Source: Malurus cyaneus samueli
Lineage: Eukaryota > Chordata > Aves > Passeriformes > Maluridae
Reading direction: 5' to 3'
DNA: 64,000 nt
NCBI GenBank assembly: GCA_009741485.1
Contig: CM019236.1
Span: 66,911,781 to 66,975,780 of the forward strand
In this document: one piece after another, positions 40,129 to 52,800 of the stretch
Numbering within the stretch: position 1 is the first letter of the stretch
Layout: each line of letters opens with the position of its first letter
Program-made: the position numbers and the translations under genes
The notes under the pieces: model-generated
Seen by the model: only the letters and a program-made list of their open reading frames with translations
What the model was told of the DNA's origin: nothing
The model's database searches: none

Positions 40129-41880
40129 AACAATCTGCTTTATTATAAAACTTGTTTACCAAACCTCTCAGCTATTTGCTTTGAATGTCTGATTAATCTG
40201 CTGTATGGCATCCTATTTACAAAAGCTCTTAGAGATTTACTAGATGGTTTTTGCTCTTGGCAGGAATGTGTTTCCAGGAACTTGGAGGCATCAAAGTGGG
40301 AATCTTGGGAATTAACTCTCTACCGAAGTTATGGAAGAAAGCTATTGTTTCTTTTAATAAGTGGGGAAACAGAAGAAATAAAAACCAGAGAAGGATAAAC
40401 AGAATAATTCTTTCTTGTAACTCTCCTGCGTTTCATTAGGACAGATTCTGCTTCTGTGTGTATAGCTGTAAGCTCAAAGTAGATCAAAAACCTACTTCTG
40501 TGGTGCATAAGTCCTTCCCTAACACAGTTGCTTCAATGCATAAAAAATTGACAGTGAGAAAAATTTGAAGTACGGTATAATAAATAGAAGCAACTGTAGC
40601 AGCATCACTGTCTGCAATAAGATGGCCATTCCTGTTTGCAACTGCATTCCAAAATGCCTGAATTTCAGCCCTTTCTGAAACCAAACAAGTTGTGGCTTTA
40701 GCTTCATAATTATGTATTTGTAAAGCAGGATTTGCAAAACTGTTTTGGGAAAGGTCACCACTAATAGGGGTCTATATAGCAAGTTTAGGATTCTGGCTTT
40801 TTCCACTTCAAAAGATTGTAATATTGAAAGCTAGTGGAATTGCATCACTTCTCACAATTGTTTTCATCTTAATTAATTTGTGTTCTGCCTTGTTCTGCCT
40901 GCAGATTCCTTACTGTGTAAGTGGTGGCTGTAGCCCGTGTAACTTTTTGGCTACATCAGCATTCTGTCTGTGGAGTATACTTTAGGTATGTAAGACTCCA
41001 CACATATGAATAAGACTTTTAAAAAATTGTATTGAAAGCCTGAAGAAAATAGTCCAGAGGATCATGTAAATAACTAAATTTTCATCTACAAAATCATCCA
41101 AAAATTAAGAAAAGATCAAAAAGGAAAATCCACAGTCTGGTTTAACCCATACAAAAATGTCAGTTTAATTCTCAGAAAATAGAGTTATTGAACTGTAGTA
41201 ATGATAATGCTATTAATAATAATAATAGTAATAAGAAACCCAGCAATAACATTTGCACTGGAAACCTATATGAAGTTTTAGGAGCAAAAAGGATGGAAAA
41301 TTTTTGGAGAAAAGTAATCATCCCTTCCAACCCAGCAGTGTGCTACTTAGGACTTTTTAGAGACTGTGTAATTTAGATGCATCATGCAACTGTGCAACTG
41401 CTTTTTCCCACCAGCAGGAAGGACTTCAGCTCATCTGTGGAATCACAGCACAGACTTTTCATTTTGTTTTGGGTCTCTGTTATTCTTTGTCTTTGCAGTT
41501 ATTTTTCCTTGATAACTCAAATAACACTTGAAAAAGGCTTAAGTTCAACTTATTCCTTGGTCTTAGACCATTTAACCTTCATGCAAATGGTAAAAAAAAA
41601 AATAAAAATAGATGCACTCAAATGCACTTGGTGGCCTTCAGCTAATTTAACCTAATATCTCTATCTTGACATGGTGTCCCTCCAGATTACACAATGCTCC
41701 TCTTTATGTACCCAAAGGGAGTTTCACGGAGTGGGCATTGTTTGCATACTTTTCTTGACTTGCCTGTTTGTTAAGATTCTATGGAGAGGCTGCTCTTGAG
41801 GTGATCTTCAGCTATGGAGCAAATACTTTGCATGTAACTGTATGGACATGCTGTTTGCCAAACTTTCCAAAACAGCTTTT

Positions 41881-41882
<2 letters not shown>

Positions 41883-41914
<32 letters not shown>
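41883..41914. repeat. Poly(T) run, 32 bases
   Basis: This is an uninterrupted T run following cttttt. It could be the A-tail of an antisense processed insertion, but no gene-like or SINE-like body is recognised to its left. Confidence 0.85.
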
Positions 41915-43996
41915 CTCCAGTTATGGCATTAATCATGCATAAAGAACTAATAAACAGAAGGACTGTGTTTGTTTAATATATCTCTAGGCACACATAACAA
42001 GAGTATACTACCATAATCTAAATGGAGATGAGGCAGGGGATGTTCTTTTTCATGTAATACAGGAGCTCATAGCATGCTGGCTGATAATGATGGAAAAGAT
42101 AAAAGGATAAAGCCTCTTTAATCCTTGCTTCACTGTAAAGCTGTTAATGTTTGTACATACATGCATATTTCTGCAAAGTAACATGTATTAAAGGCAGATA
42201 AAGTAATCTGGAAGTTTACTACAGTCAGGAGAAATACTGTTGAAAATTGTCTGCCTGCCAATCAGAGCTCTACTTTTTTATATCCAAATTATTATAAATT
42301 TCCAAGTATAGCTGTAACAGAATTTATTAATTCACCAGACACAAAAATAAACCTTTAAAAGTACTGACTAAGTCTTTTTTCCTGGAAAATAAAAACATTT
42401 TTGCTTTTCCAGACATTATTTTCGTCAGCTGGAAGGGCCATGATTGTGGTACTTTCTCAGGTGTTAAACTGCTAATCAGGAATTCTGTTGTTTTCTCACA
42501 GAAACAATATTAAATTTTGAGACTATTAGCAAACCCCAACTAATGGGTGCAAACAGAGGGAGTAGCTTTCTTACAAAAAGGTTCATAAAGGCATTTATCT
42601 GTATAAATGCTGTGTGCTGAAAATTAATTAATTACTAGTCAGACTCTCCTATTGTCATCTAGGTGTCCTTAGGCAGGCACGGAAAGGCCACACATTTACA
42701 AACGTCCTGATTAGGTCAGGTGTGCTGCAAATGGGATATGTGCCACACAGATAAACAACCCCAGTAAGACATATCTGCATAGGCGTAATCATTTTATGTT
42801 ATTAAGCATTCAGTGCAAAATGTTTTCCAGTGTGAAAGAATACCTTTTATTTCTAAAATCTTTAATTAATCACTATTGTCCTTCTTCGATCTTCATCTTC
42901 AGTTAGTTCACTAGCTTAAACTTCTGTCTCTTTCGTCCATGCAATAGGAAAACCTTGCACGTAGGACACTAATGAGAAGTTCCTAATTCAAAAAGTTCCT
43001 AATTCCTGCATCAAAATTATTTTGGCAAGTTGTCTCGTAACCAGGGGGATATGGTGATCTGGGGTACAAAGGCCTTTCGTTACCTCACACAAAATTGTTT
43101 GTAGCATAGGTGAATGTCTTCTTCACATCCAGCTGAATATGATTTACGCAGATCCTTTCTGGGGGTAAATACCACCCCATTTCATGCCAAAGCAACTGGC
43201 TATAAGGCCAATTCTTTCTTGAACTGATAACAAATAAGAAGCAGGGCAGATCCCTATAGAAAAATCCTGGTCCCACAGATGCCAAGAAGAACTTTTTGTC
43301 ATAGCTGTCAATCAAGACAGATTTCACTTATTTTGTCAGAAAGAATATCTTTCTTGAACAATGGATTCATAGCATATTCATAGCCAGGTCTAAAGTAGGT
43401 TTGAAAAGCATTTAAGTAACTTTCCAGACTTCACCATCACATCCATCCTTTGTATTACTCTTCCCACCCCAAAACCTAGTAGAATTGGGTAAATGGTTTT
43501 TGATACCCTGTCTTATTTTTCCCAAGCATTAGTCTTTGAAATCTCACTTATCTTGAACTTTTATATATAAACAATTTTGATTTGTTTTTGAAGGGGAGAG
43601 GATTGTGACAAAAGCTGAATAATTCTACATTTAAAAATACATTTTATAAAAACAGACCTCTAAACGCAGTTAATAAAAGAAACCAATTCTGATCTACCAT
43701 TTATTAATACAGAGAAAGTACTGCCCTAATTTTGATATAAAATATTGCTCAGGAGGAGCAAGTGTGACAAAAAGCAGTCTCTTTGGAAAAATGGACAAAA
43801 ACATGCCATTATTTATTAGCAGCACTGTATAGCTCTGTAAACTTTTTGTGAACAAAATCTGTATTTTTAAAAGTATGAAAAACCAGAAGAAAACAATGAA
43901 AACCCCTTCATGTACTCTTTCCCCCTTCAGGGGGAACTATGCTTTCCCTACCCTGGAGCAAGTATTTGTCTTTAATAATATCTCCATTTTTACAGG

Positions 43997-44061
43997 AAAA
44001 AAAAAAAAAAAAAAAAAAGAAAAATTATATATATTGAGTACTACCACTACTACTACTACTG
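43997..44061. repeat. A22 run and ACT trinucleotide repeat
   Basis: A 22-base A run (43997-44018) is followed by an AT-rich link and (ACT)n at about 44039-44061. Confidence 0.85.
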
Positions 44062-46849
44062 CATTTTTACAGAAGCACCACATTTTAAACAATTATTTTC
44101 ATCAGAACAGAAATAATTAAAAGTAAATCTGCATTATATGACTGAAAATCTGTACCATGATGGGGGTCCACTACGATACATGAAATGTATCTGAAGAAAT
44201 GTGAAGAGTGCAATGAAGGTTAGAAGGTTACCTCACAAGTCCTTTTAAAATATAATGTAATTAATGAAGACCTATAAAGATTGTAAAGTCTCTATGAACA
44301 TTAGAATTGTTCATGGTACTCATTTTGCAACCAAGCAAGGCATGGAGAACTTAGGAAAATAGATTATGTGATGCAGTGAGCTACCTTTAAGAAAAATAAG
44401 TAAGGGAAACATTGAATTGAAATAAAGTGAAGAAATGCAAATTTTCTATTTGTATCAATTTTTGATGGATCAGCTTTTCCATTTTTCATCAGTAGTTAAT
44501 CTGGTAGTCTTGCTAAGTTGGTTTTAGCCTATTCAGCCTGTTTTCTGTTTCTGGACAGCAGCTCTGACAGAAAGGTTTGTCCTTAATTGCCTCATGTGCA
44601 TGACTGTAAATTAACATCTGTTGTTTGGCGAACACTTAGGATATATGGCATTGACTTTGGAATAAAAATCAATACTCTTTGATCTGCAAATCCTTTCTTT
44701 TGTTGAAAGTGGGAAGCAATGCTCAGCCTGGAAGAAAAAGGGTTGGGAACAGTGAGAAATTGATCTGTGAGAGGTCATTTTTAACACTGAAACAGAAGTG
44801 AAGAAAGAGAAAACAAGGTATATTCCAGTAATGTATTACATTTGGAGGAAGGGTTCCAATGGGCATTGTAAAAAATATTCTGATAATTTTAAATATTTTT
44901 ATTATTCTTCCTTGTTTTTCTTTCTTTCTTTTTTTTTAATTAGACATTTGCAATTGACTAAATTTCCTATAAATCCTGTATAATAGAAAAATTGCGATAT
45001 TTTAAAAATTTGCCCAAAGGATTGAATAAAATGCCATTTTTACATGTGTGTTTAATATTACTTATACTGTTTAAGAAATTATAATTCCTAGAATAGTGGT
45101 CTGCTAAAACATCCAAGTAGGATGAAGCTGTCTTCTTGAAGTATGCTCTAAGGTTAGCTGGTCTGCTAGTTCAACAGTTTAGGAATTAATATCCTAATAC
45201 ATGTTCACACACTAGACTGCTGAAGGCCATGTTATGCTATTTGGGGTCACACTTGACCTTCATGGGCAAAGCTTGCTTTACAGACAATCTCACATCTTCA
45301 TTTTCCTGCACTCCTTCAGTGAAGGAAAGTATGTTTACCACTAACAACAAGGTCATATGGGAAAAGACCAATGGGGACATGATTTCCAACAGAAATATGA
45401 AGCAAATTTCCCACTGTTTAACTTTGTGTTTAACATACTGTTTACTCAGTTGGTAAGCCTATTCATTTTCTCTCAGAACTATTCAAGGAATGGAGCAGAC
45501 AGGTACAGCTAGATGTAAAAAATAGTAATTTATAACTGAGACCCAAAACTCATGACTGATCCTATTTGGCCTGTTTATTGTTTAGTTCAGTGTGTACCAG
45601 TTACCACATGGATAGTAAAATCATCTGGCTTATCAGAAAAAGAAGAGTAGTACTCTAAATTCAGGGCTTTCTTTAAGGTCAGGGGAAATGCTCTGATTCT
45701 CTACATCTGTGGAAAAGCTAATGATAAATGTGTCTTCATCTTCATCTGAAGGTACAATTTTTGTATCTCTGTGTACAATGAAAAGTTCAATACTATCCAA
45801 AAAATCATAATGTTGTTGTTGTTGACAAGAATAAATGACAAGTGGTCTCCGTGATGTGAGACTGAAACAGAAAACCCTGTTTTTCATAAGGATTCTTTAG
45901 AAAACGACGCACTTTCTTGTCTCATTCTTAGGTCTGTTACTGACAACTGAAGTAGAAACATTTTTCTGAATAAAATGTAAGTGGCTGCTGACATTTTGAT
46001 TGTGACATTGCACAACTGAATTTTATAACAAATTTAAAACAATAACAAAAGGAATTTGAAAGCTGGCTTCATTGTGCAGGTAAAAGATGGACAGTGATAA
46101 CAGATCAGAATCTGGGCTACCTAAAAAAATATTGTAAAATTAATGTGCTTGTGTCATAAGAATAGCTTAAAATCCCTGAACTCACTCTCTCTTTCAGACT
46201 CTGTCTTTGCGCGATGTCCTATGTAGTGATTTAAAACAGGTTTTGCTTCTTCACAACTGTGAATCAATTCTGCAGTCTGAAAGGCTACAAGCCCTTAAAG
46301 TATTAAGGTGAAAGGCACTAGTTTTGATTCCGCAGCATGTTCCTCTCTTCTACAAAGTGCAGTTGCTGGTACCCTATTAGAGCTTTTCCCAGTTTTGTAG
46401 CTGGTAATTCACTGAGGATGCTGAGTTATCTGCGTGCACACATTCACTCTGGCATGCCCTGTACATACACTGTGGATGGAAGAAAATTGAGAAAGGGTTA
46501 AGTTGTGCTCAGTGCACATGCAAAGTATGAATGCTTCTGTATTTAGTAACTTATTTAGAAACCCTTATGCTGTATTCCTGTTTAATCAACTGGAAAAACT
46601 GTGTTTAAATTCTGGACTTGAAAAATTTTGTTCTGTAGGCACTGGTGGCTCAGACTTAAACCCTCTGACTGCAGCTAAGAAAGGAAGTTAGAACAGAGCT
46701 GCTGGAGTCATTTGAGTGTGTATGGGTATATACCGAATTGGTATATGTAATTTCATTAGTGATTATCCCTTTGAGGAATGTTGGTATAGATTTTAAATCC
46801 TCACTTCTGGAAATTTCTTATCCATGAGATAAACTCGAAGGGTGTGTAT

Positions 46850-47810
46850 CCTTCCTTCCTTCCTTCCTTCCGCGCCTTTCGCGCCTTCCACGCCTTACCG
46901 CCTTCCTTCCACGCCTTCCTTCCTTCCTTCCTTCTTCCGCGCCTTCTTCCTTCCGCGCCTTCCTTCCGCCTTCCTTCGCGCCTTCCTTCCGCGCCTTCCG
47001 CGCCTTCCGCCTTCCTCGCGCCTTCCTTCCGCGCCTTCCTCCTTCTGCCTTCCTTGCCATCCGCGCTCCTTGCCTTCCTTTCCTCCTTCCTTCCTTCTCT
47101 TCCTTCCTTCCGCTCCTGCCTTCCGCCTTCCCGCTTCCTTCCGCGCCTTCCGCGCTTCCGCGCCTTCCTTCCGCCCTTCCTTTCCGGCTCCTTCCTTCCG
47201 CGCCTTATTTCCCGCCTTCCTTCCTCTTCCCGCGCCTTCCTTCCTTCCGCGCCTTCCTTCCCCCTTCGCCTTCCTTCTCGCGCCTCTTACGCCTTCCTCT
47301 GCGCCTTTTCCTTCCTTCCGCGCTTCCTTCCGCGCCTTCTTTCCTTCCTGCCTTCCTGCCATCCGCGCCTTCCTCCTTCTTCCTCCTCCTTTCCTTCCTT
47401 TCCTTCCTTCTTCCGCGCCTTCCTTCCGCGCCTTCCTTCCTGCCCTTCCTATCCTCGCGCCTTCCGCGCCTTCCTTCCGCGCCTTCCCTTCCTTCCGCGC
47501 CCTTCCTTCACGCCTTCCTTCCTTCCTTCCTTCCTGCGCCCTTCCGCGCCTTCCGCGCCTCCTTCCTTCCACCCTCCTTCCACGCCTTCCTTCCTTCGCG
47601 CCATCTTCCTCCTTCCGCGGCCTTCGGCTCTCCTCCCTTCTTCCGCTCCCTCTCGCTTCCTTCGCGCCCTCGCCTTCTTCGCGCCTTTCCTCTTCCGCGC
47701 CTTCCTTCCGCGCCTTCCTTCCGCGCCTTCCTTCTTCCTTCCGCGCCTTCCTTCCGCGCCCTTCCTTTCCGCGCTCTTCTGCGCCTTTCCGCGCCTTCTT
47801 TCCTTCTCCT
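46850..47810. repeat. GC-rich pyrimidine minisatellite, CCTTCC/CGCG type
   Basis: About 960 bp are built almost wholly of C and T on the plus strand, broken at intervals by CGCG or GCGC. The commonest unit is ccttccttccgcg (13 bp), with shorter and irregular variants; it begins as pure (CTTC)n. Because no stop codons arise from such units, it creates long spurious frames on both strands (325, 388 and 331 codons, rich in Pro/Ser/Phe or Arg/Lys/Glu), which should not be read as proteins. The dense CpG with few TG/CA products suggests recent spread or lack of methylation. Confidence 0.93.
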
Positions 47811-48290
47811 GTTGTTTGAACAAGCTCAGGGACAAATCTCCCGTTCCAGCAACTCCCCCCTTCTTTGCGCCCCACTGCCGCCTCAGCCAAACCTTCCTTC
47901 AGAGACAGTGGAAAGAAAGGGGAAAAAACCCCAAATTAAAAACAAAACAAAAAAAAAAAAAACAAAAAAAACAAAACAAAATTATCCAAACCCCTGTGAA
48001 TCAGCTGTAGATCAAATCTTTCTCTTCCCTCCTGAGAGCTTCCCCTCCGGAGCCCCCAGAGCGGTGTTTAGAGTCCGCGGTGGTTCAGCTGAAGGATCCT
48101 CTCACCTATCTGCCACGAAATCCTCCAATATCCAGATGACGTAGGAAAAAAAAAAAAAACTCTAAAAAACAGTCAGAAAGGAGAAAAAAGCTTCTTCCTC
48201 GCTCCAGAGAGGCGCACTTCCCCCGCGTCCCGAGCCTCCCAAAGGGAAGGGAAGAAGTAGTGGTGGTCTGTGTCGTCTTTTTCCCACACT
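47811..48290 (-). other. Possible untranslated first exon and CpG-containing promoter island
   Basis: Between two pyrimidine repeats lies non-repetitive sequence with higher GC. On the minus strand, gcagatag followed by gtgagagg gives a strong splice donor (exon end at 48106). The presumed exon, from about 48290 down to 48106, has no ATG, as for a 5' untranslated exon. A CRE-like tgacgtag lies at 48136-48143. The first part of the intron (48105 down to 47811) is also GC-richer and carries an A/C-rich run at 47941-47990. I cannot name the gene; if real, it runs towards lower coordinates. Confidence 0.4.
48136..48143. promoter_or_regulatory. CRE-like site
   Basis: tgacgtag differs from the full CREB/ATF palindrome by one base and sits inside the CpG-containing island, 30 bp from the candidate donor. 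Confidence 0.3.
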
Positions 48291-48449
48291 GATCCTTGAA
48301 GGGGAAATCACAAACAAATACCAGAACAGGGACAGTATTTTCGGCTGGGGGACCTGCTATTAAAACTGTTATCTATTATAGAAGGGTGTTTAACTTTCTT
48401 TTAACTTAAGCAGATGATGGAATACAATACTCAGCTAACCTAGGACACT

Positions 48450-48908
48450 CTCTCTCTCCCTCTCTTCTCTCTCTCTCTCTCTTTTCTCTCCCTCTTCCTT
48501 TCTACCGTTCCTTCCTTCTTCTTTCCTTCCTTCCCTCCTCCCTCCTTCCTCCTTCCTTCTGCGCCTTCCGCACCTTCCTTTTCTCGTCTTCTTTTTATCT
48601 TTCTCTTTCTTTCTTTTATATCTTCTCTCTTTTATTTCTTCTCTCTTGATTTCCTTCTTTATTCTTTCTTATTATCTCTTCTCTTTATCTTTCTCTTTTA
48701 TTTCTCTTTCTCTTCTCTCTTCTCTCTCTTCTCTTTCTTCTCTCTCTTTCTCTCTTCTTTTCTCTTTCTCCTTCTCTTTCTCCTTTCTCTTTCTCTCCCT
48801 CTTTCTCTTTCTCTTCCCTTCCCCTTCCTCTCCCTCTTCCTCTTCCTTCTCTTTCTCTCTCTTTCTTCCTCTCTTTTTCTTTCTTTCTCTCTTTTCTCTT
48901 CTCTTTTC
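48450..48908. repeat. CT-rich polypyrimidine tract
   Basis: About 460 bp of imperfect TCTTTC/TCTC repeats. Near its left end (48551-48580) are a few CCTTCTGCGCCTTCCGC units like those of the minisatellite at 46850-47810. The open frames on both strands here are artefacts of composition. Mirror-repeat stretches could adopt triplex (H-DNA) structure. Confidence 0.9.
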
Positions 48909-49639
48909 TGCAACTATTTGTTAGACCGTATTGGCCCATATTTGTGCACATCTGTGCATCTGCGCGTAGCAATACTGTGCAAATACCTACACTTGGATTG
49001 CAAGAATTGCAACTTCTGCAAAAATTCATTAGATTCCTAAGTGTATCCATTTGGCAGAGTTTTCAGGAAAGGCTATGATTTATGGTGTGCAGTGTTACAT
49101 TGTTCCTCTGCATGTCCCTATATATTCTGAGCCACCTTTCTTATTGCAACTGTTTGAGAAAAGGATAAATAGAGTTAAAGTAATAGGTTAAATAATTCAT
49201 ATGTGACTAATATACATACAGAAAATTACTGCATTTTATTCATGCTATCATTTTTTTCAACAGAAAAGAAGTTGGTTAAAACATCACATCACTCACGGAC
49301 ATTGTAGCACAGAAGATGGCAAAATACTTTAAAAAGGGTGTTTGATCTTTCTGGCATTTTAGCCTCTCTTCTCCAAAACAAAGACAAACATAAAGCAAAT
49401 GCAGTAAAAGAGAATATTTTTTAGTCTGTTTATAAAAGAAAAAAAAAAGTTAAAACTTGATAATTTATGCTTGTAATAGACGCTATTGTAATGGACTTCT
49501 ACTATTGTGCTAATTTTACTATAATCTCTTCATATTGTTAAAATAGGAAAACAATTCATGTATATTATTCCATAAACTGTTGCTAATCTTGTTGCATTTT
49601 TCTTCTCCGTTTTTCTCTCTCATTTCACTCTGATCTGAA

Positions 49640-49850
49640 GGGTCTGTGGATTTATCTTCTGCCTGTCATTTGTCTTCACATGACTTTAAAATAATTAATT
49701 GCACCATTCACTGATGATTTATGATTTCTACTGACGTAATTAATGATACACATCAATTTTTCTTGTTAATTGAAAGAGTCACAACAAACTTTTTATAATA
49801 TATGTTAAGAGCAGAGCTTAATGCGAAAATTACTCTTTAGATAATTTTGT
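49640..49850. promoter_or_regulatory. Candidate conserved non-coding element
   Basis: There is a dense series of homeodomain-type cores (aaaataattaattgcaccat, gacgtaattaatgataca, ttgttaattgaaag) in repeat-free sequence 0.7 kb from the pyrimidine tract. Texture-based only. Confidence 0.25.
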
Positions 49851-52800
49851 ATTCTGCATTAGAAAGAACCAGGAGGAGAATTAGCAGTTTAGCACTGAAG
49901 ACAACTTAAGACAGCTTGAAGAATTGAAGAAGAGACATTTTACTACCAGTGTGCAAAAGAATTTAGGTATCATAAACATCAAAATAATGCCATCACAAAA
50001 AAATTAATTAGTATTTTCTCTCATTTTAGAAGCAAAAAGTTCATTTAATTTAAAGTCAGTTTTAATGTCCTTCTATTTTGCTGGTTTTATTCCTTTCACC
50101 TTTTATTTAAGCAATGGATAATGAAAGAAAAACTTGTAAAATTGGTTGAAGCTAGACAAAAGAAAAAGTATTGAACCTTCCTTTTTCTTTTTCTCTTTTT
50201 AGAGGAAAATGCTTACTTCTGACTATTTGATTTGCAAACCAAAAATGTATGAATAGAGCTTCAATCTGCTTTAATTTTAGAATATTTATTAAAACATCAC
50301 AAAATTTGAATTCATCCAAATGAAAATTGTCCTTTTCAGAACATAGCTGGGTGTTCACATCCACATTTGTTTTCTAGTCAGGTTTCAAACTTTGAAAATT
50401 ATATAATGTACTGAATTCTGTGAAAAGAAACAAAAATTACTTACTGTGTTATACTATTTTGAATGTTTAATCAATTAGTGCTTAAAGGAAACATGCATCT
50501 AAGATATAAACAAGCAGCTTTAAAATAATGCTTCCTCTATTATAACAATTTATTCACTTAGAGTAATAGAGTTAAGTTGAAACTTGAATAAAGACATTGT
50601 TAGGCACTATTTCTATACGATTCACTTTTTTCACAAGAATTATCCTTAAATAACACTTTGTTATAATTTTTATTGTTGTTATTATTTTTTTTTTAATTTT
50701 TTGTAAGCAACGGTAGATACGTCAAGTGTTGTGGACCTGATTTGAGCATTTTATGGTACTGGAGTCAGCTGCCTATTAAAAGTGTGATCAGGTAGTTTAG
50801 AGTGTGACTAGCTGTGTCAACAGAAGGAAAGTGGAGGATTAGTATCTATGGCAACAACAAAGCATCCCTGTTTGCAGACAGACAAATTCTGCTACATCTG
50901 AAAAAGATTGACAGGTCTATTCCTTTGCAACTGACCCATAGAAATTAGCAAGTAAAAGTTATTATACTGGGTTGTATTGAAGGGTTCTCAATATCTTAAA
51001 GTGCCCTTGTAAGTTTTTCTGCATCATTTGCATGAGAAACCTGGCAGGGATTGTTCCGAGGTTTATATCTGTGGTTTGATAGATTCTTTGTGGGGGAGTA
51101 TTTCTGGTGAGAATAACTTAATTTTCAGTTCTCTGTATGACAGAATTGTTGGAGCATGGATTGAGGGGAAACCACACATCAAAGGACTAGAGCTGAATAA
51201 TATGCCACATTTCAAAACCAAGAGACATTGCAGGAATATTATAGATGCATCTTCTCAAATATGGGGGTTTTAAAAATATTTTCTTCTCCAATTAGCTAAA
51301 GATAATTACAATCTGGGGTTCCTTAATAATTAAGATTTCCATTGGAATTATTTCATACCTTTCCATAGATTCTGTAATTTAACTGAATAATCCTTCTCTT
51401 AATGCACTGGATTTGGAAGGCAGAAAGTGCTGTAATTTAAATAGTCTATATCAGAATTAATAATATTATTTTGTTTTTTCTTTTAAGGAGAAAAGAAACA
51501 GTTAAAAACTTTTTTACCTATTTAGTTGTTCATATGTTGTGTGTTTGGCACCAGATGCAAAAAGGAAAATTCACATTTAAGAGAGTTATTATAGAAATAT
51601 CTTGGAATATTTTTAATCTTATGTTTTAATCTGTTTGTGTTCTGGCAAAAATCCAACTGACTGAGAAAAGGTCAGGACTGTGGCTATTTTTCATAAAAAA
51701 ATATATTTAGTTCTCTAGGAATGACCATTTTTCTCTTAAATTCAGTCACTGTCTGTAATTTTTATATTTGGAATAAAGGTTTTTAGTATATTTTTAAATT
51801 GTGGTAAGAAAACTATGTGTGTATGGAAAATCACTAGAAAATGTCCAGTGTGGTTTCTTGACATTTTAAAATTTTGTTTAACTCAGGAAAGTAGTCAACA
51901 GCTTAACCTGACTTGATGCAGACGGTATCAAGTCTCATAAATGGCATGGTTCTTGAATTAATTTATATTCCCTTTTGATCAAAAAGTACCACTTGATCAG
52001 CTTTTTATTACCTGTGTTGCATCTGTGTTTCTTTTTTATGTGGAAACAGAAATGGCAAATGTTTCTGATTCTCAGAAAGGAGAGTTCTGGTTTCAGCTCT
52101 GCAGAATTTTTAAGCACTCCTGAAGTGCTGATTGGATATAATCATCACAACACCCTGTGTGCACGGGTTTTTGTGCAGAGCTGAGCCTGTGGCCTTTTAA
52201 ATTCTCTGCATCGTCGTGAGCCTTGTACGTGAAGTAATTGCAATGGCAATAACCCCTGTTTGTTCATACCCACGCAAAGAAAGCCAAGAACCCCCTTTCC
52301 TTCCTCCAATATTACTATATAGATTTTTTTTCTTCCCCCTGAAATGCAGAAATGACAGGCTGGTAGGCACTGCTGGTACAGGTTGCTCTTGTGGGTGTTC
52401 ATTTACCAAAGTAAGAATATTGGTGATGGTTTTCCAGCAGCTGGGGATACACTGATTTATGCATCAGCTTCTATTTGTGGGTGTCTGTGTTTTTGTGGAT
52501 GCACAGAGCCTGTAGAAGGATAGCAGGAGAGTTGTTTTCTGCAATCCCTTTACTGTGTTCCCACCTCGCTTTTGTTTTCCAAATATTTCCTGTATTGTGC
52601 TGGCCATGGTTAGCCATAACCCAGGAGGCCAGGTCTCTGGTGTGCTGAGCATGCTGTAAAAATTCAGCAAACGATGAACCCTGCACAAAGAGCTTCCAGT
52701 CTTTAGCCAACCACTTTACAAATGCACGGCTTCCTATGGAAACTGGCTGACTAGGAAAAATGTGCTTTTCTGCAAAAGACACAAACAAAACCTGAAGTTT

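Larger units (their letters stand above)
36991..46849. other. Non-coding stretch, no gene recognised
   Basis: This is long AT-rich DNA with homopolymers and short tandem repeats. A pyrimidine tract ending tatatag at 37196 resembles a plus-strand splice acceptor followed by an open frame to 37344, but no partner donor or known protein was found. No RNA gene is recognised. Confidence 0.45.

Noticed and set aside
46842..48010. Frames of 325, 388 and 331 codons on both strands over the minisatellite
   Set aside because: They arise from a C/T-only repeat that cannot form stop codons. They exist on several frames and both strands at once and have repeat-like composition only.
48646..49050. Ser/Leu/Phe-rich and Arg/Glu/Lys-rich frames over the CT tract
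   Set aside because: These are by-products of the polypyrimidine repeat.
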